Positions 11,101-20,529 of a stretch of DNA of 64,000 nucleotides are shown here, piece by piece. Numbering within the stretch: the first letter of the stretch is position 1; every line of letters starts with the position of its first letter. The translations under genes were made by a program, and so were the position numbers. Origin of the DNA: Plumapathes pennacea (lineage: Eukaryota; Cnidaria; Anthozoa; Antipatharia; Myriopathidae). Location of the stretch: positions 3,721,501 through 3,785,500 of the forward strand of contig OZ038470.1 of the NCBI GenBank assembly GCA_964036295.1. Direction: 5' to 3'. The notes beneath the pieces were generated by a model that searched no databases, was not told the origin of the DNA, and saw only the letters and a list, made by a program, of their open reading frames with translations.

Positions 11101-14100
11101 CTGAGCAAGGTATCAAAACGTAAGTTCTCCATACTGTATTATATTTCTCTGGTGAGAAGCTGAAGGAGAAAATGGAACTTGATCACTCTTGGGAGTGAAA
11201 GGATTAGAAAACTTATCCACTCTTCTTTTTTCCAACTTATTTGCCCGGGAAGGCGCAGACAGGGCCCTGGAGACAATGCTACGTCATCATCTGGACATGG
11301 AGATGGTCGACAAGTCTGGTGGGACAGCTTTGCACATTGCCGCCTACTGCGGTCACGTGAACTGTGTCCAGCTGCTTCTCCAGTTCGGTGCATGCGTGAA
11401 TGTAACAGACGCATTAAATCAATCACCATTGTTCAGAGCGTGTGAAAGGGGACATGCTGAAGTCGTGAACATTTTATTGGAATGTAAGGACTCATCCAAA
11501 AATATCGAAAGCTGTTTTTAAAGGGTAATGTCAAGGCAATGCGCATGCACAACAGAAAGCCAGTCTTCCCAAAAACCAATACCAAGAAAAAGAATCGTCA
11601 AAAAAAGTTGCAGTTACGTATCAACTTAGTAAACAGTTGATTGATTTTCTTGAAAGTTCAGATGGCCATGATTGAAGACGATGGGCGAAAATTTAAGTTT
11701 TCCTTTTTAACCCTTTCACTCTCAGAATCTCTCAATTTTTAAGAAAATGTACCAGTGATGAAGTGAGAACTGATTTCTTTCCCCTGCCTCTTGGACCTGA
11801 TACCTTGATTAGGGCTCAGGAGGCTACCATTATGTCGCAGGTTGGATCATTTATGTTTTTGTTTTTCAGATGAAGCCATTGCCGACTTGGACAGGGACAT
11901 GAGATCTCCTCTGCACTGGGCAGCAAGAGGAGGTCACCCCCTGGTTTGTGAAACGCTCCTCAAATATGGTGTCCTGCCGGATGCGAAAGACCGCTGCGGG
12001 TAAAATATGTGGACAGCAGGGGGTGGGTGGGTACAGGGGGGTGAAGACAGGAGATCCCCCCGATGGTAAAGACCGATCCAGGGAAAATATAAAGACATCA
12101 GGGAGTGTGAGGGGTGGAGGGGGGGGGGGGGGGGGTGTGTAGGGGACAAAAAATCCCATGTATATGGATTCCGGATTAGTCCCAAAAGAACGTGCCGTTA
12201 ATCGTATAACATTAACAATGTGAACGTTTTTTTTTTTGTTAGACGTACGCCATTGCACTGCGCAGCGTACAGCAGTTCGTTGAACTGTATGGCGTTGCTT
12301 ATCGAGAATGGAGCGGACGTGAACGCACAGGACGTGAACGGGAACTCAGCGCTGCACTGGAGTTGCCGCTGGGGTCATCTGGAGGCGGTTAAGTTGCTGG
12401 TGGACACTTGTAATGCCTTCACGAACTTCAAAGAGGTGGACGGTGACAGGTGCGGTAAAGAAATCCGTGATCGAGCGGTTTCGGATGACGTTTGTCAAAC
12501 CAACACTGGGAAATTCTATCCTATTTTACTTTGCGTAGAACGGGGTAAAATGTATGTAAATAATCCACTCTTTGCTAGCAAATTGACATTTACATGCTGG
12601 CTACCCATTTACAAATTGCGTAAATGGGTAGGGTGTACGTAAAAGGAATGTGCGCATTTTGTAAACCATGTGTAGATTTTGTGTAAGTTACGTGTTAAAT
12701 GTAGGCTAGCAATATTTACATACTCTGTAAAAGGATAGAATTTTCCAGTGCAAGACTAAAGTAATTGCAGCGTTAATCGCATAGGCTGTTAAAAAACTTG
12801 AACTTTTTAGTCATCGTTTGGGTAGTCTCATTCGCAGCTGTTTCGTGACGACAAAGGAGACGGCTGCGAAATAGACTAGCGTTTGGGACATTTTATTTGA
12901 ACCCTAACACTGTATCTGTCTTTCCAGGTTAACGCCTCTCAACTACGCTATCCTTGGAGACCACCAAGACGTTGCCAAAGTATGTATTTAAAATTTCTTT
13001 CTTTGTATGCCTACATAAATGTCCATCATACAATGGAGTGCTAGTATGTATGAGAACCAGTCTTAGACTGCGTTGGCGTGGAGATAAAACGTATGATATA
13101 TCAACTAAAAGTCGATGTTGCCGTTAAAAAAGTCATCTAAGCTGGCATTTCGAGCGTTAGCCCTTCATCGGAGCAACTCCATCAGCCTCGTTACCAGGTC
13201 CTTGTTCCTACTCAACATTCTTCCTCTTCCACCCCTACAGTACATGATTGAGAAGGGCGGCCTGACCATCACCAATATAGAGGATGCCGCGGCCGAGAGT
13301 ATTCAGAGCTGGTGGCGCTCCTACCAAGTGCGAAAATCGATTAAAAACCAGAAAAATCTGTGGAAGAGACACGAACAGCTGAAGGACATAAAAAAGCGAA
13401 CCGGTGCAACCGATGGGGACAGGACAAAGCGGGCGGAGAGTTTCTCCTCCGGGGGGAGCCTCCCTGCGGTGCGCAGGGACTTCCAGGTTAAAACTGCTGG
13501 CTCTTACGATGGGGGGCTCACAAGTGACTGTGAGGACGAGCTCTCTCCAGGGGTACCGGTACGTATATTTCCTGCTCCCACTCCCGCTCCTACTCTTGCT
13601 ACCACTTCCGTTAAGACTCTCGATTCCGCTCTAACTACCCTTCCTCTTACTCTTCAGGGATGGGAACTGAGATTGTCCGAGAGTCGTCCTGGTCTCTACT
13701 GGGCGACAAATAACCAGGAGGCGACAGTAAGCAGATCAGGACGGGTAAATTCAACTGAAGAGTCCTCTGATGGAGATGCGAGTTTAGACCTGCCAACACA
13801 ACGAACCAAACCAACGGTACGCGAGGGAAACTTTCAACACAAAACATCTATTGCGCTCAAAGCGTCCGTTGAAGGAGTACTTAAGAATTTTGAGGAGCTT
13901 AAACACGATAATCCACAAACAGACTCGATCGGGAAGGCGGTTGAAAATAAGGATGCACGCGTATCTTATGTGCATGTCAAGGACAGCTTTGAAGACGGTT
14001 GTCGTAAAGAAATCTCCAGTGAGGAAGAGTCGGCCGATTTTACGGCTGGTAGAATACGGAGTCAGCTGGGCGAGATAATCGAACAAACATTTGAGGAGGA

Positions 14101-15311
14101 AAGAACACGGAGTTCGACGTCGCCGCCGTCAAATCTCTCAAACAACTCACAGTTCGAAACACCACTGAGGCTCAATTATTGGAGCGACTTTGAAGGAACT
14201 TACAGCAGTGCGAGGAACCACGTGACCACCGCGGAACACCTGACAATTGCCGACAGATCAGAGCGCGCTCGAAAAGAGCGGGAAAGATTGAAATTATTTC
14301 GAACCAAGATCAACGCAGCTGTGTCTATTCAGCGCTGTTTTAGACGACACTTACGAATCAAACGCGAATTCCTTGAACGCAAAATCGCGCTCGCGTCGGT
14401 GTACGACGAAGGCGAGGAGCTGACCCAAGAAGTGGCAGCGTTGACTATTCAATTAGCGTGGAGGAAACACCTACGAAATGGATTTGAAGCTAAGGCAAAG
14501 GAAAAGAAAGCGGACAAGGCCATGGGTTCTTGCGCTTCTCTCCGGCCTAATTCCACTGGGCGGATCTATAGTCGTTCTCAAGAAATTCGGCAATCGTCCA
14601 AGTTTGGGCTGAAGCGCATGCGCAAGGTAACTTCCTCGAAAGTTGCGCCGTCGGCCGCGTTTATGTCGTATAATTACGCGGTTGAATTGTATCACCCACT
14701 CGTGTCCAGGCAAGGCGACAAGCGCGCGGCCGTCGTGAATTCTGGCGCCAGAGTGAGGCCGCACAGTATGAAGCGAACCAACTCCGGCTGGACTCATGAC
14801 GTGAAGGTCGTCATGGACACTAATGGTGAGTTAGAGTGTGTGACAGGGGAGATAGGGGAGGGGAGAGGACACAGAACAATTGCACGTGTCCATTGGATGC
14901 AACACAGAATCTCATGAACCTTTTTATCACGTAATGTTAATAAAACCTGTCAGAGGACTGGTCAATCAGGTTTTTCCAGTAAAGCATGAATTGTTGAGTC
15001 TTACACATGGAACTTAAACTTTGGCTTGATTGGACTCACTTGTTCAAAGATTAAGTTCTCTTACTTCATATATCGTACATTACTATGTTCCCGCTATATG
15101 TAATATCTATAGTATATTACACGGTGACGCGTTATATATTTCTTAAATAGTATAGTGTCCCCATACTGTGTGCCATATATCTCTGGTGAGAGACCGAGGG
15201 AGAGATATGGAGCTGGCCACTCACTGCCTTATACCTAATTCAGGTCCGGATCCTGATAACAGCGTTTGTTCTTTTGCAGCGGGAAAAAGAACTCGAGGAG
15301 GACGAAAGTGA
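8117..15311 (+). CDS. INVS: Inversin (ankyrin-repeat, IQ-motif ciliary protein)
   Basis: Inversin (NPHP2) marks the inversin compartment of the primary cilium and shifts Wnt signalling toward planar polarity. Exons with matching phases: 8117-8200, 8318-8373, 8473-8535, 8846-8899, 9173-9243, 9373-9412, 9574-9733, 10050-10111, 10327-10501, 10606-10803, 11253-11483, 11870-11999, 12243-12449, 12928-12979, 13241-13558, 13658-14825 and 15280-15311 (TGA). The first two thirds are tandem ankyrin repeats (LHAAAVNGEKAVLRKLL, TALHYAAQRNFGQTVELML, RTALMWAAGKG) matching vertebrate inversin in order. They are followed by the diagnostic MIEKGGLTITNIEDAA block leading into IQ motif 1 (SIQSWWRSYQVRK), then two later IQ-like motifs (SIQRCFRRHLRIK, TIQLAWRKHL). 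From the ATG at 8137 the protein is about 1026 aa, near the vertebrate length. The true start is uncertain and an upstream exon is likely. The stretch 13559-13657 may be intron or coding. Confidence 0.93.
9253..9310. repeat. Telomere-like GGGTTA triplet plus GACAGACGGACT repeats
   Basis: Three GGGTTA units are followed directly by about four degenerate GACAGACGGACT 12-mers, 10 nt downstream of an INVS 5' splice site. Confidence 0.8.
9791..9894. mobile_element. Truncated TTAA MITE (right half)
   Basis: Matches the right half of the MITE family (AAGTTCTCCTTACTGTATG, AAGGAGAAAATTGAAGTTGA) and ends AAAGGGTTAA. The left half is absent. Lies in an INVS intron. Confidence 0.65.
10121..10164. repeat. 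Perfect 21-bp-arm inverted repeat (hairpin) in INVS intron
   Basis: Arm GTTCTATCACCACAAGGATAT, two-base loop TG, then the exact reverse complement. It begins nine bases after the first base of the 5' splice site of exon 10050-10111. Confidence 0.9.
10998..11206. mobile_element. TTAA-flanked MITE, copy in INVS intron
   Basis: Left end TTAACCCTTTCACTCCCAAG, right end CTTGGGAGTGAAAGGATTA. It is nearly full length and ends 46 bp before the acceptor of exon 11253-11483. Confidence 0.85.
11707..11815. mobile_element. Truncated TTAA MITE (left half)
   Basis: Begins TTAACCCTTTCACTCTCAGA, keeps the GTGATGAAGTGAGAACTGAT body, then diverges. It lies about 55 bp upstream of the INVS exon at 11870. Confidence 0.65.
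12601..12631. repeat. Short hairpin in INVS intron
   Basis: Perfect 12-bp arms CTACCCATTTAC / GTAAATGGGTAG around a seven-base loop. Function unknown. Confidence 0.7.
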
Positions 15312-16085
15312 TGTTGGCGAGTTTTTTATGTTCGTGTACTGGACATGTTCCTCTGCCGCAGATGCATGACAACCCAACCTCGTTGTTACAAGAAACATAA
15401 GAATGGACCAAGGTCCAAATTCTCGAGCGACAAATATAAAACATGGCGTTCAATGTAGCGAAACGTCAGCCAACACATAGGGCATTCAGTAGCACATCTA
15501 CATCAACCTTCCGTTGATACATACATTCATTTCATACGTCGCACACGTAACAGAATGAGTTCGTACAAGGAATAGGTTGCCATTGTTTAATTAATTAATT
15601 AATATTGCCTTATTAAAAAAGTGAAAACAGGAAAATATGCGGTTTTTTAAAAGTGATTGTCACCCTATAAACCTATAAGGACATGCAGGAAAATAACTGT
15701 ATTCATTCTCAAGTTAGGCTTACACATACTCGAAATACTTCTTCCAACATTGATTTCCCGAAGAAGTAAACTTGCAACCAAAAAGAAGGATCAATCAATC
15801 CCAAAGCCTTGCTAGCACTGATTGGTCAGACTGAGAAAAACTATTCTGATGCCCATTCTGCTTCGAAATTCATGAACTGTAAAATGAAACCTTAAGGTGT
15901 GACCACTCAAATGAAAGTTCTTAATGAGTACATTCTAATAGCAGTGTTCACTTTCAACTCCTGGACTATCAAATTTAAGGCGTGACAGTTCAAACGAAAG
16001 TTCTCATTGAATATATTCTAACAGCAGTGTTCACGTCGTTGAGTGGAGTTCGCTTTTCTTGCATTTTTAATTTGGACAGAAACAG
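15312..16085. other. INVS 3' UTR and convergent intergenic spacer
   Basis: Holds the INVS 3' end and, at about 15850-16075, a degenerate copy of a second interspersed repeat family (AAGGTGTGACCACTCAAATG, GAGTACATTCTAATAGCAGT). Related partial copies occur near 5455-5690, 22235-22310 and 31310-31385. No gene is seen. Confidence 0.6.
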
Positions 16086-17111
16086 CTACACAAGCGTTTC
16101 CCTGTCAGGTTTAGATAACCCGTCATGATACATAGTCATTGCTCTACCGATGATAAGGACCATATCGTCGTCTTCCGCCATTTCTATTGGCTTAACAAAC
16201 TCGAATGTTTCTGCCTCTACATCTGCTCCTGCGATCAACAAAGCTAGCGCACAGCGGACGTGCCCGTGGAAAACGGCGTCGTGCAGCGGAGTCCACCCAT
16301 CAAGGTCACGCGCATTGATGTCAGCGCCACGCAACAGCAGTACTTTGAGACAGCGGTAGCTGCCTTCGATCGCTGCGCGGTGAAGGGGTGTCAGCGCATT
16401 CTTGCAAGTTTCATTGGGGTCCAGTCTCTGCTCGTCCAGCAAGGTGCAGACTTCTCGGTCGTTATCACAACTGATCGCAGTGTGTAATTCCGTTTCTTTA
16501 TCAAGTGATATTCTCCTCCGCGAACTAGTTTTTTCTAAACCTGTATGACCTTTTTCCGACTTTGGCCCGGTGAATAAATTCTGCACCCCCGTTTGAACAG
16601 ACGGCGGTATAGCTGACACATTTAAGTCAAATTCCACGGCATACTTTACCCTTTGAGTTGAAGCAACGAAAATATTTGAAGTGCTCAGGCTTTTTCTCTT
16701 GAGCCCCGCAGAATTACTCCTCCAAAACCCGACGCTCTCACCAACAGCACACGGCAACGTTTCTTCCGGGGACGAAACATCTCTTTTTCTTGCACCGAGG
16801 CTATCTGGTGTTTGCAGTCTTATTTCGCCGTGGTTGCTTTGAATGTTAGCAGAATCAGTTGCACAAAGATTTTGCACGGAGGCAGAAATTCTTGGTTTAG
16901 AGCCTCCGCCATTTGCAGGTTGTGCGGCCCTTGTTGTCGGCTCGCTGTCCAACGAAGTTCTGTTTTCTTCTGAATTCAAAACGTCTGGCACCTCGCAGGT
17001 CGTATCGCTGCTGCTTCGTGCTTTGGAGTTTCGTGGCTCTTTGGCTTTCACCGCACCACTTAACGTCTTTGATCTCACGCGTCTGTTGCGAAACAAATCC
17101 CCGAAGTTCAT
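16086..17111 (-). CDS. PPP1R27-like ankyrin-repeat protein A, intronless, degenerate RVxF
   Basis: Single uninterrupted 341-codon frame. The first ~190 residues are Ser/Thr/Arg-rich and probably disordered. The last ~140 hold two to three ankyrin repeats (ALTPLHRAAIEGSYRCLKVL, DGWTPLHDAVFHGHVRCALA). The layout RRISLDKETELHTAI followed by ankyrins aligns with the vertebrate PP1 regulatory subunit PPP1R27 (RVxF then ankyrins) and with the neighbour at 19222-20529, but here the RVxF core reads R-I-S-L, so the key aromatic residue is missing. The protein ends RETLV, a class I PDZ-ligand pattern (T-x-V). Lack of introns beside intron-rich genes suggests an origin by retroposition or a naturally single-exon family. 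PP1 binding is uncertain. Confidence 0.85.
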   Translation of the reverse strand: MNFGDLFRNRRVRSKTLSGAVKAKEPRNSKARSSSDTTCEVPDVLNSEENRTSLDSEPTTRAAQPANGGGSKPRISASVQNLCATDSANIQSNHGEIRLQTPDSLGARKRDVSSPEETLPCAVGESVGFWRSNSAGLKRKSLSTSNIFVASTQRVKYAVEFDLNVSAIPPSVQTGVQNLFTGPKSEKGHTGLEKTSSRRRISLDKETELHTAISCDNDREVCTLLDEQRLDPNETCKNALTPLHRAAIEGSYRCLKVLLLRGADINARDLDGWTPLHDAVFHGHVRCALALLIAGADVEAETFEFVKPIEMAEDDDMVLIIGRAMTMYHDGLSKPDRETLV

Positions 17112-19221
17112 GCTTGCGAGCTTTCACTCAGTCGAAATGTTTGTCCATCTGTGTGATCTTAGCCTGTTTACTTTAGGCTTCCGCGTTTGAGTCTACGTCC
17201 ACAATCCAGTGTAAACGTACCAAATAAAAACAGCTTTTCCAACGCAAAGCATAAACTTTTCAACCCACAGTGTCTCCTTCAAACTGTGTAAGGGGCGAAA
17301 CGAGGGAAAATTCTTCCGTATTGCGCTTGCGTTGATTAGAAACAACCACGGTTAAATCTTTGTTCAAACAAAATCAAGTCATTGACGTCTTGAAAGGAAA
17401 AAAGCGTTGCAGGTCGCAACAGGAAGGTCGCCCTGGAAAAGTAAATACACGGGCGGCTAATGCTTGCCTACGGAACCATTTAAAGACATTCTAGCAGTCC
17501 TAACTGTTAACGAGGTATAATTTGTTCCTGAATAGTTATTCACCTGGTGAGCTATTAAACTGGGATAATAGGAATGGAGTTGTTAATGTTCTTAAAACAC
17601 TGGAGCAATTGCTGATTGTGTGTTTGCTTACGAACCGTTGAATGACGTTAGTGACTTTATGAGCGCTTTGGGTAATTAAAAATCATTTAAACCACAAACC
17701 TTTGCGCGCCGAAATCCTTTGTCCGAAAATCGAAACGTTTGCAATCAATTTTCATTCAACTTGTTTAGAAGAATGGCCTGAAAGTGCTATATACCTATAT
17801 TTATATCGACTTATTGTCTTTTCAGAGTTGGGAAATATAACAAGCTGGTTTCTTTTGTTTCTGATTTTAGTTTTTTCACAGAATTGGCAGGCAACTTTTA
17901 GTTTACATGTATCAGTCTTTCTTTCTACAAGCAAAAATCAAACATACACATTTCTCGACGTCATTTTCGCGTTAATTAACGAGTGGCTGTTTCAACCTTT
18001 CATCGTCCCACTCTCTTACCTTAATTAAATTTTCTGGCGAGCTCTCTCAAAGAAATATTTTGTTCTAAATTCACCACCGTTATTTCTAATGTTGGTCCTT
18101 GATCCTAATTTGATTTGATAACACGTTCTTCTTTAAAACTACGAAAACGCGAAGTGAAGTCTGTGATTGCTTTGATTTTGCATTTTATGCGTTTTCGGAT
18201 TCCGGCTGCCAATCGGATCATCGACTATGTGAAATGACAAAAAACGACTTTACCTCCCGAAACACCTCCACAACCATGCCATATATCTCTAAATGTCGAA
18301 AACATTTGGCTATAGTAGCCGAGGACGTGATGGCTTGTGGTTTCCGAAAATCTTTCCCCGTTTTGTTCGGCTTTGTTCACACTCGAGATCGCTACTACTG
18401 AATCGATCCGAGATCGGTACTAATTTAAAAGATGGTATTTGTGCGCGTTCACACTGTCGAATCAACCTGAATTGGACTACTCACACTCGGCTCGCATTTA
18501 GCTTGGATCGATATCAGATCTTGTGAACGGACCCTTACTCGGGTATATGTCGGAGTTCGTTCGGAAAGTGACGTCAAAGCCAGTAAAGGATACAAGACAC
18601 TTCATCAGTGGCAACAATGACAAGCAAATATTTCTCTCACAACCTTTTTATTCAAATGCCTGTTTGAGACAATAAGAACGGTTTAACGAGCTAACTTCAG
18701 GTCCAAAACTTGTAAAAATGGCAATTTAGTGCTAACATTAACCGCGCGTTTCTATCATATTTTTTGCAATGGAGCTCTTAAATAGTGTTCAGCTTCCTCA
18801 GTTCATAATCAGTTTCCTCAACTTGCCTGGACTTACTCGCCATTATATAGTTTCGATACCAATTTTTCTCTTAAGTGATCTTTATATTGTATAATTGCAT
18901 AATTGATTATTCTATATGGGCATTAAAACGTTCGCGGTTAAACTGCCCTTTCGTCTCCGAAGAAAGAAGTACTCAAATGAGCGCCCAGAACATTTTAATC
19001 CGAGCGATTATTAGGACAATAGCTAAAAAGATATATCACCATTAAATGCTTATCATAACCTTAATATTCATCCCTGAATAACAAATTCTCGATATGGATA
19101 CCCAAAGAGATCCCTTGCTCAGCGGACAACTGAATATGTAGTTATCAGATGCCAAGTTCTCCTAACTGAACAACATTTCGCTACTCAGTGGATTAAAGAA
19201 GAACATTGATTCTGATCTGTG
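17112..19221. other. Intergenic region between the two PPP1R27-like genes
   Basis: About 2.1 kb, AT-rich, with no convincing coding exon on either strand. The short open frame at 17702-18028 is compositionally low-complexity and has no recognisable domain. The minus-strand promoter of gene A should lie just right of 17111, and the 3' UTR of gene B just left of 19222. Confidence 0.5.
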
Positions 19222-20529
19222 TCAAACACAGGTTTCTCTTTCTAGATCAGCGATGGGTTCAAAACTTCTCGGCATTAGTTGGCTGCAATTGTCCCCGCTC
19301 TCTTTGGCGACAAGAGCCCTGCCCGTAGCAAGAATCATGTCGTCACTGTCAGCGAGCAGAAGCGGTGTCTGGAACTGATTACTCTCTACTTCAAGCTCAG
19401 CTCCTTTGCGGATCAAAATCGTCGCACAGTTCACATGTCCGTGAAAGACAGCGTCGTGTAGCGGGGTCCAACCAAAACGGTCTTTGATGTTGATGTTCGC
19501 TCCCTGATCAATAAGCAACTGAAGACACTCACAACTGCCCTCAATGGCGGCACGATGGAGAGGCGATAACCCGTTAGGTCCGAACCGATTAATGTCCACT
19601 TTACGAGACTTGATGAGATGACAAGCTTCGACGAAGTCGTCATTTATTATAGCAACGTCCAGTAAGACTTCCGACGGGAAGGAAACACGCTTAGGAAATC
19701 GATTTAGACACCGCGACACATAGCTCCTATGTGTTATAGTGTTACTACGTCTCGGTCTTGAAGTCTGAGTACGGGATGACGTTGACGCACGCTGCGGATC
19801 CGACGCACTTCTTGTAGTCTTGTGAAGTTTAATCGCCGCTTCGAATTCTTCACTCGTAAGGGGGGTCGTCACGCGTCTTCGCAACGGAGTGTGCTTGGAG
19901 TCTGATGCGAAGCCACTTGAAGAAGATCTGACCGATTCTACAGACGTGTTGGAGCTTCTAAACTGGTTTCTCTCCATCTCGGCGATGCCCGACTCTGTAC
20001 TGCTGCAATCATCAACGCTTGATGTGCTTGAGCGAGGCGACTCACTCTCCTTCGGCCAAATCATGTTCACAATTGACTTAGACTTCCCAAGCAAGTTGGT
20101 CAAAAACGGCGGCGGCGTGCGTCTCCCAGTCGAAGCTTTATCGATGTCTTTTAGGATTCTCTGGCGCACTCTTTCTCCAGGTAGGTGCAAGAATTGGAGT
20201 CTTTCCTTCGCTAACTCGCCCAGGCCAGCACGCACCATCATTTTCGCGAGTAGAGAAGCCATAGTTTCGTCGGAGGCACAGTCGAGAGGAAGTGTAGAGT
20301 CGTGTGATATAGCGCGCGGGTTTGCTCCGCGCTGGAACAGAAGTTCAGCCAACAGTTTGTTTCCTCTTGCGGAAGCGATGTGTAAAGGTGTCTTTCCGTG
20401 TTTATCTTTGACATTAACACCTGCTCCCTGCTCAAGAAGGATCGAAACGAGGACTAGGTTATCCGCAGCACACGCCCGATGCAACGCACTCATGATTCCA
20501 AGCTCCAAGAAGTCCCTTCCAAACGACAC
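19222..20529 (-). CDS. PPP1R27-like PP1-binding ankyrin protein B, intronless
   Basis: Single 435-codon frame. Residues ~14-90 form an N-terminal ankyrin pair (ALHRACAADNLVLVSILLEQ, TPLHIASARGNKLLAELLFQ). Residues ~130-275 are Ser/Arg-rich linker. An intact PP1-docking motif, RVSF, is at 281-284 (KRVSFPSEVLLDVAI). Residues ~288-405 are a second ankyrin block nearly identical in its core to the neighbour (SPLHRAAIEGSCECLQLL, FGWTPLHDAVFHGHVNCA). The RVxF-plus-ankyrin layout is that of PPP1R27 and, more distantly, the ASPP proteins. The tail RETCV is a PDZ-ligand-like end shared with gene A. It probably targets protein phosphatase 1 to a PDZ scaffold (inference). The extra N-terminal ankyrin block is absent from gene A and from the short vertebrate PPP1R27. 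Confidence 0.88.
   Translation of the reverse strand: MSFGRDFLELGIMSALHRACAADNLVLVSILLEQGAGVNVKDKHGKTPLHIASARGNKLLAELLFQRGANPRAISHDSTLPLDCASDETMASLLAKMMVRAGLGELAKERLQFLHLPGERVRQRILKDIDKASTGRRTPPPFLTNLLGKSKSIVNMIWPKESESPRSSTSSVDDCSSTESGIAEMERNQFRSSNTSVESVRSSSSGFASDSKHTPLRRRVTTPLTSEEFEAAIKLHKTTRSASDPQRASTSSRTQTSRPRRSNTITHRSYVSRCLNRFPKRVSFPSEVLLDVAIINDDFVEACHLIKSRKVDINRFGPNGLSPLHRAAIEGSCECLQLLIDQGANINIKDRFGWTPLHDAVFHGHVNCATILIRKGAELEVESNQFQTPLLLADSDDMILATGRALVAKESGDNCSQLMPRSFEPIADLERETCV

Noticed and set aside
18340-18535. Possible MITE with GGGTCCGTTCACAAGATC right end
   Set aside because: The left end matches too weakly to call terminal repeats.
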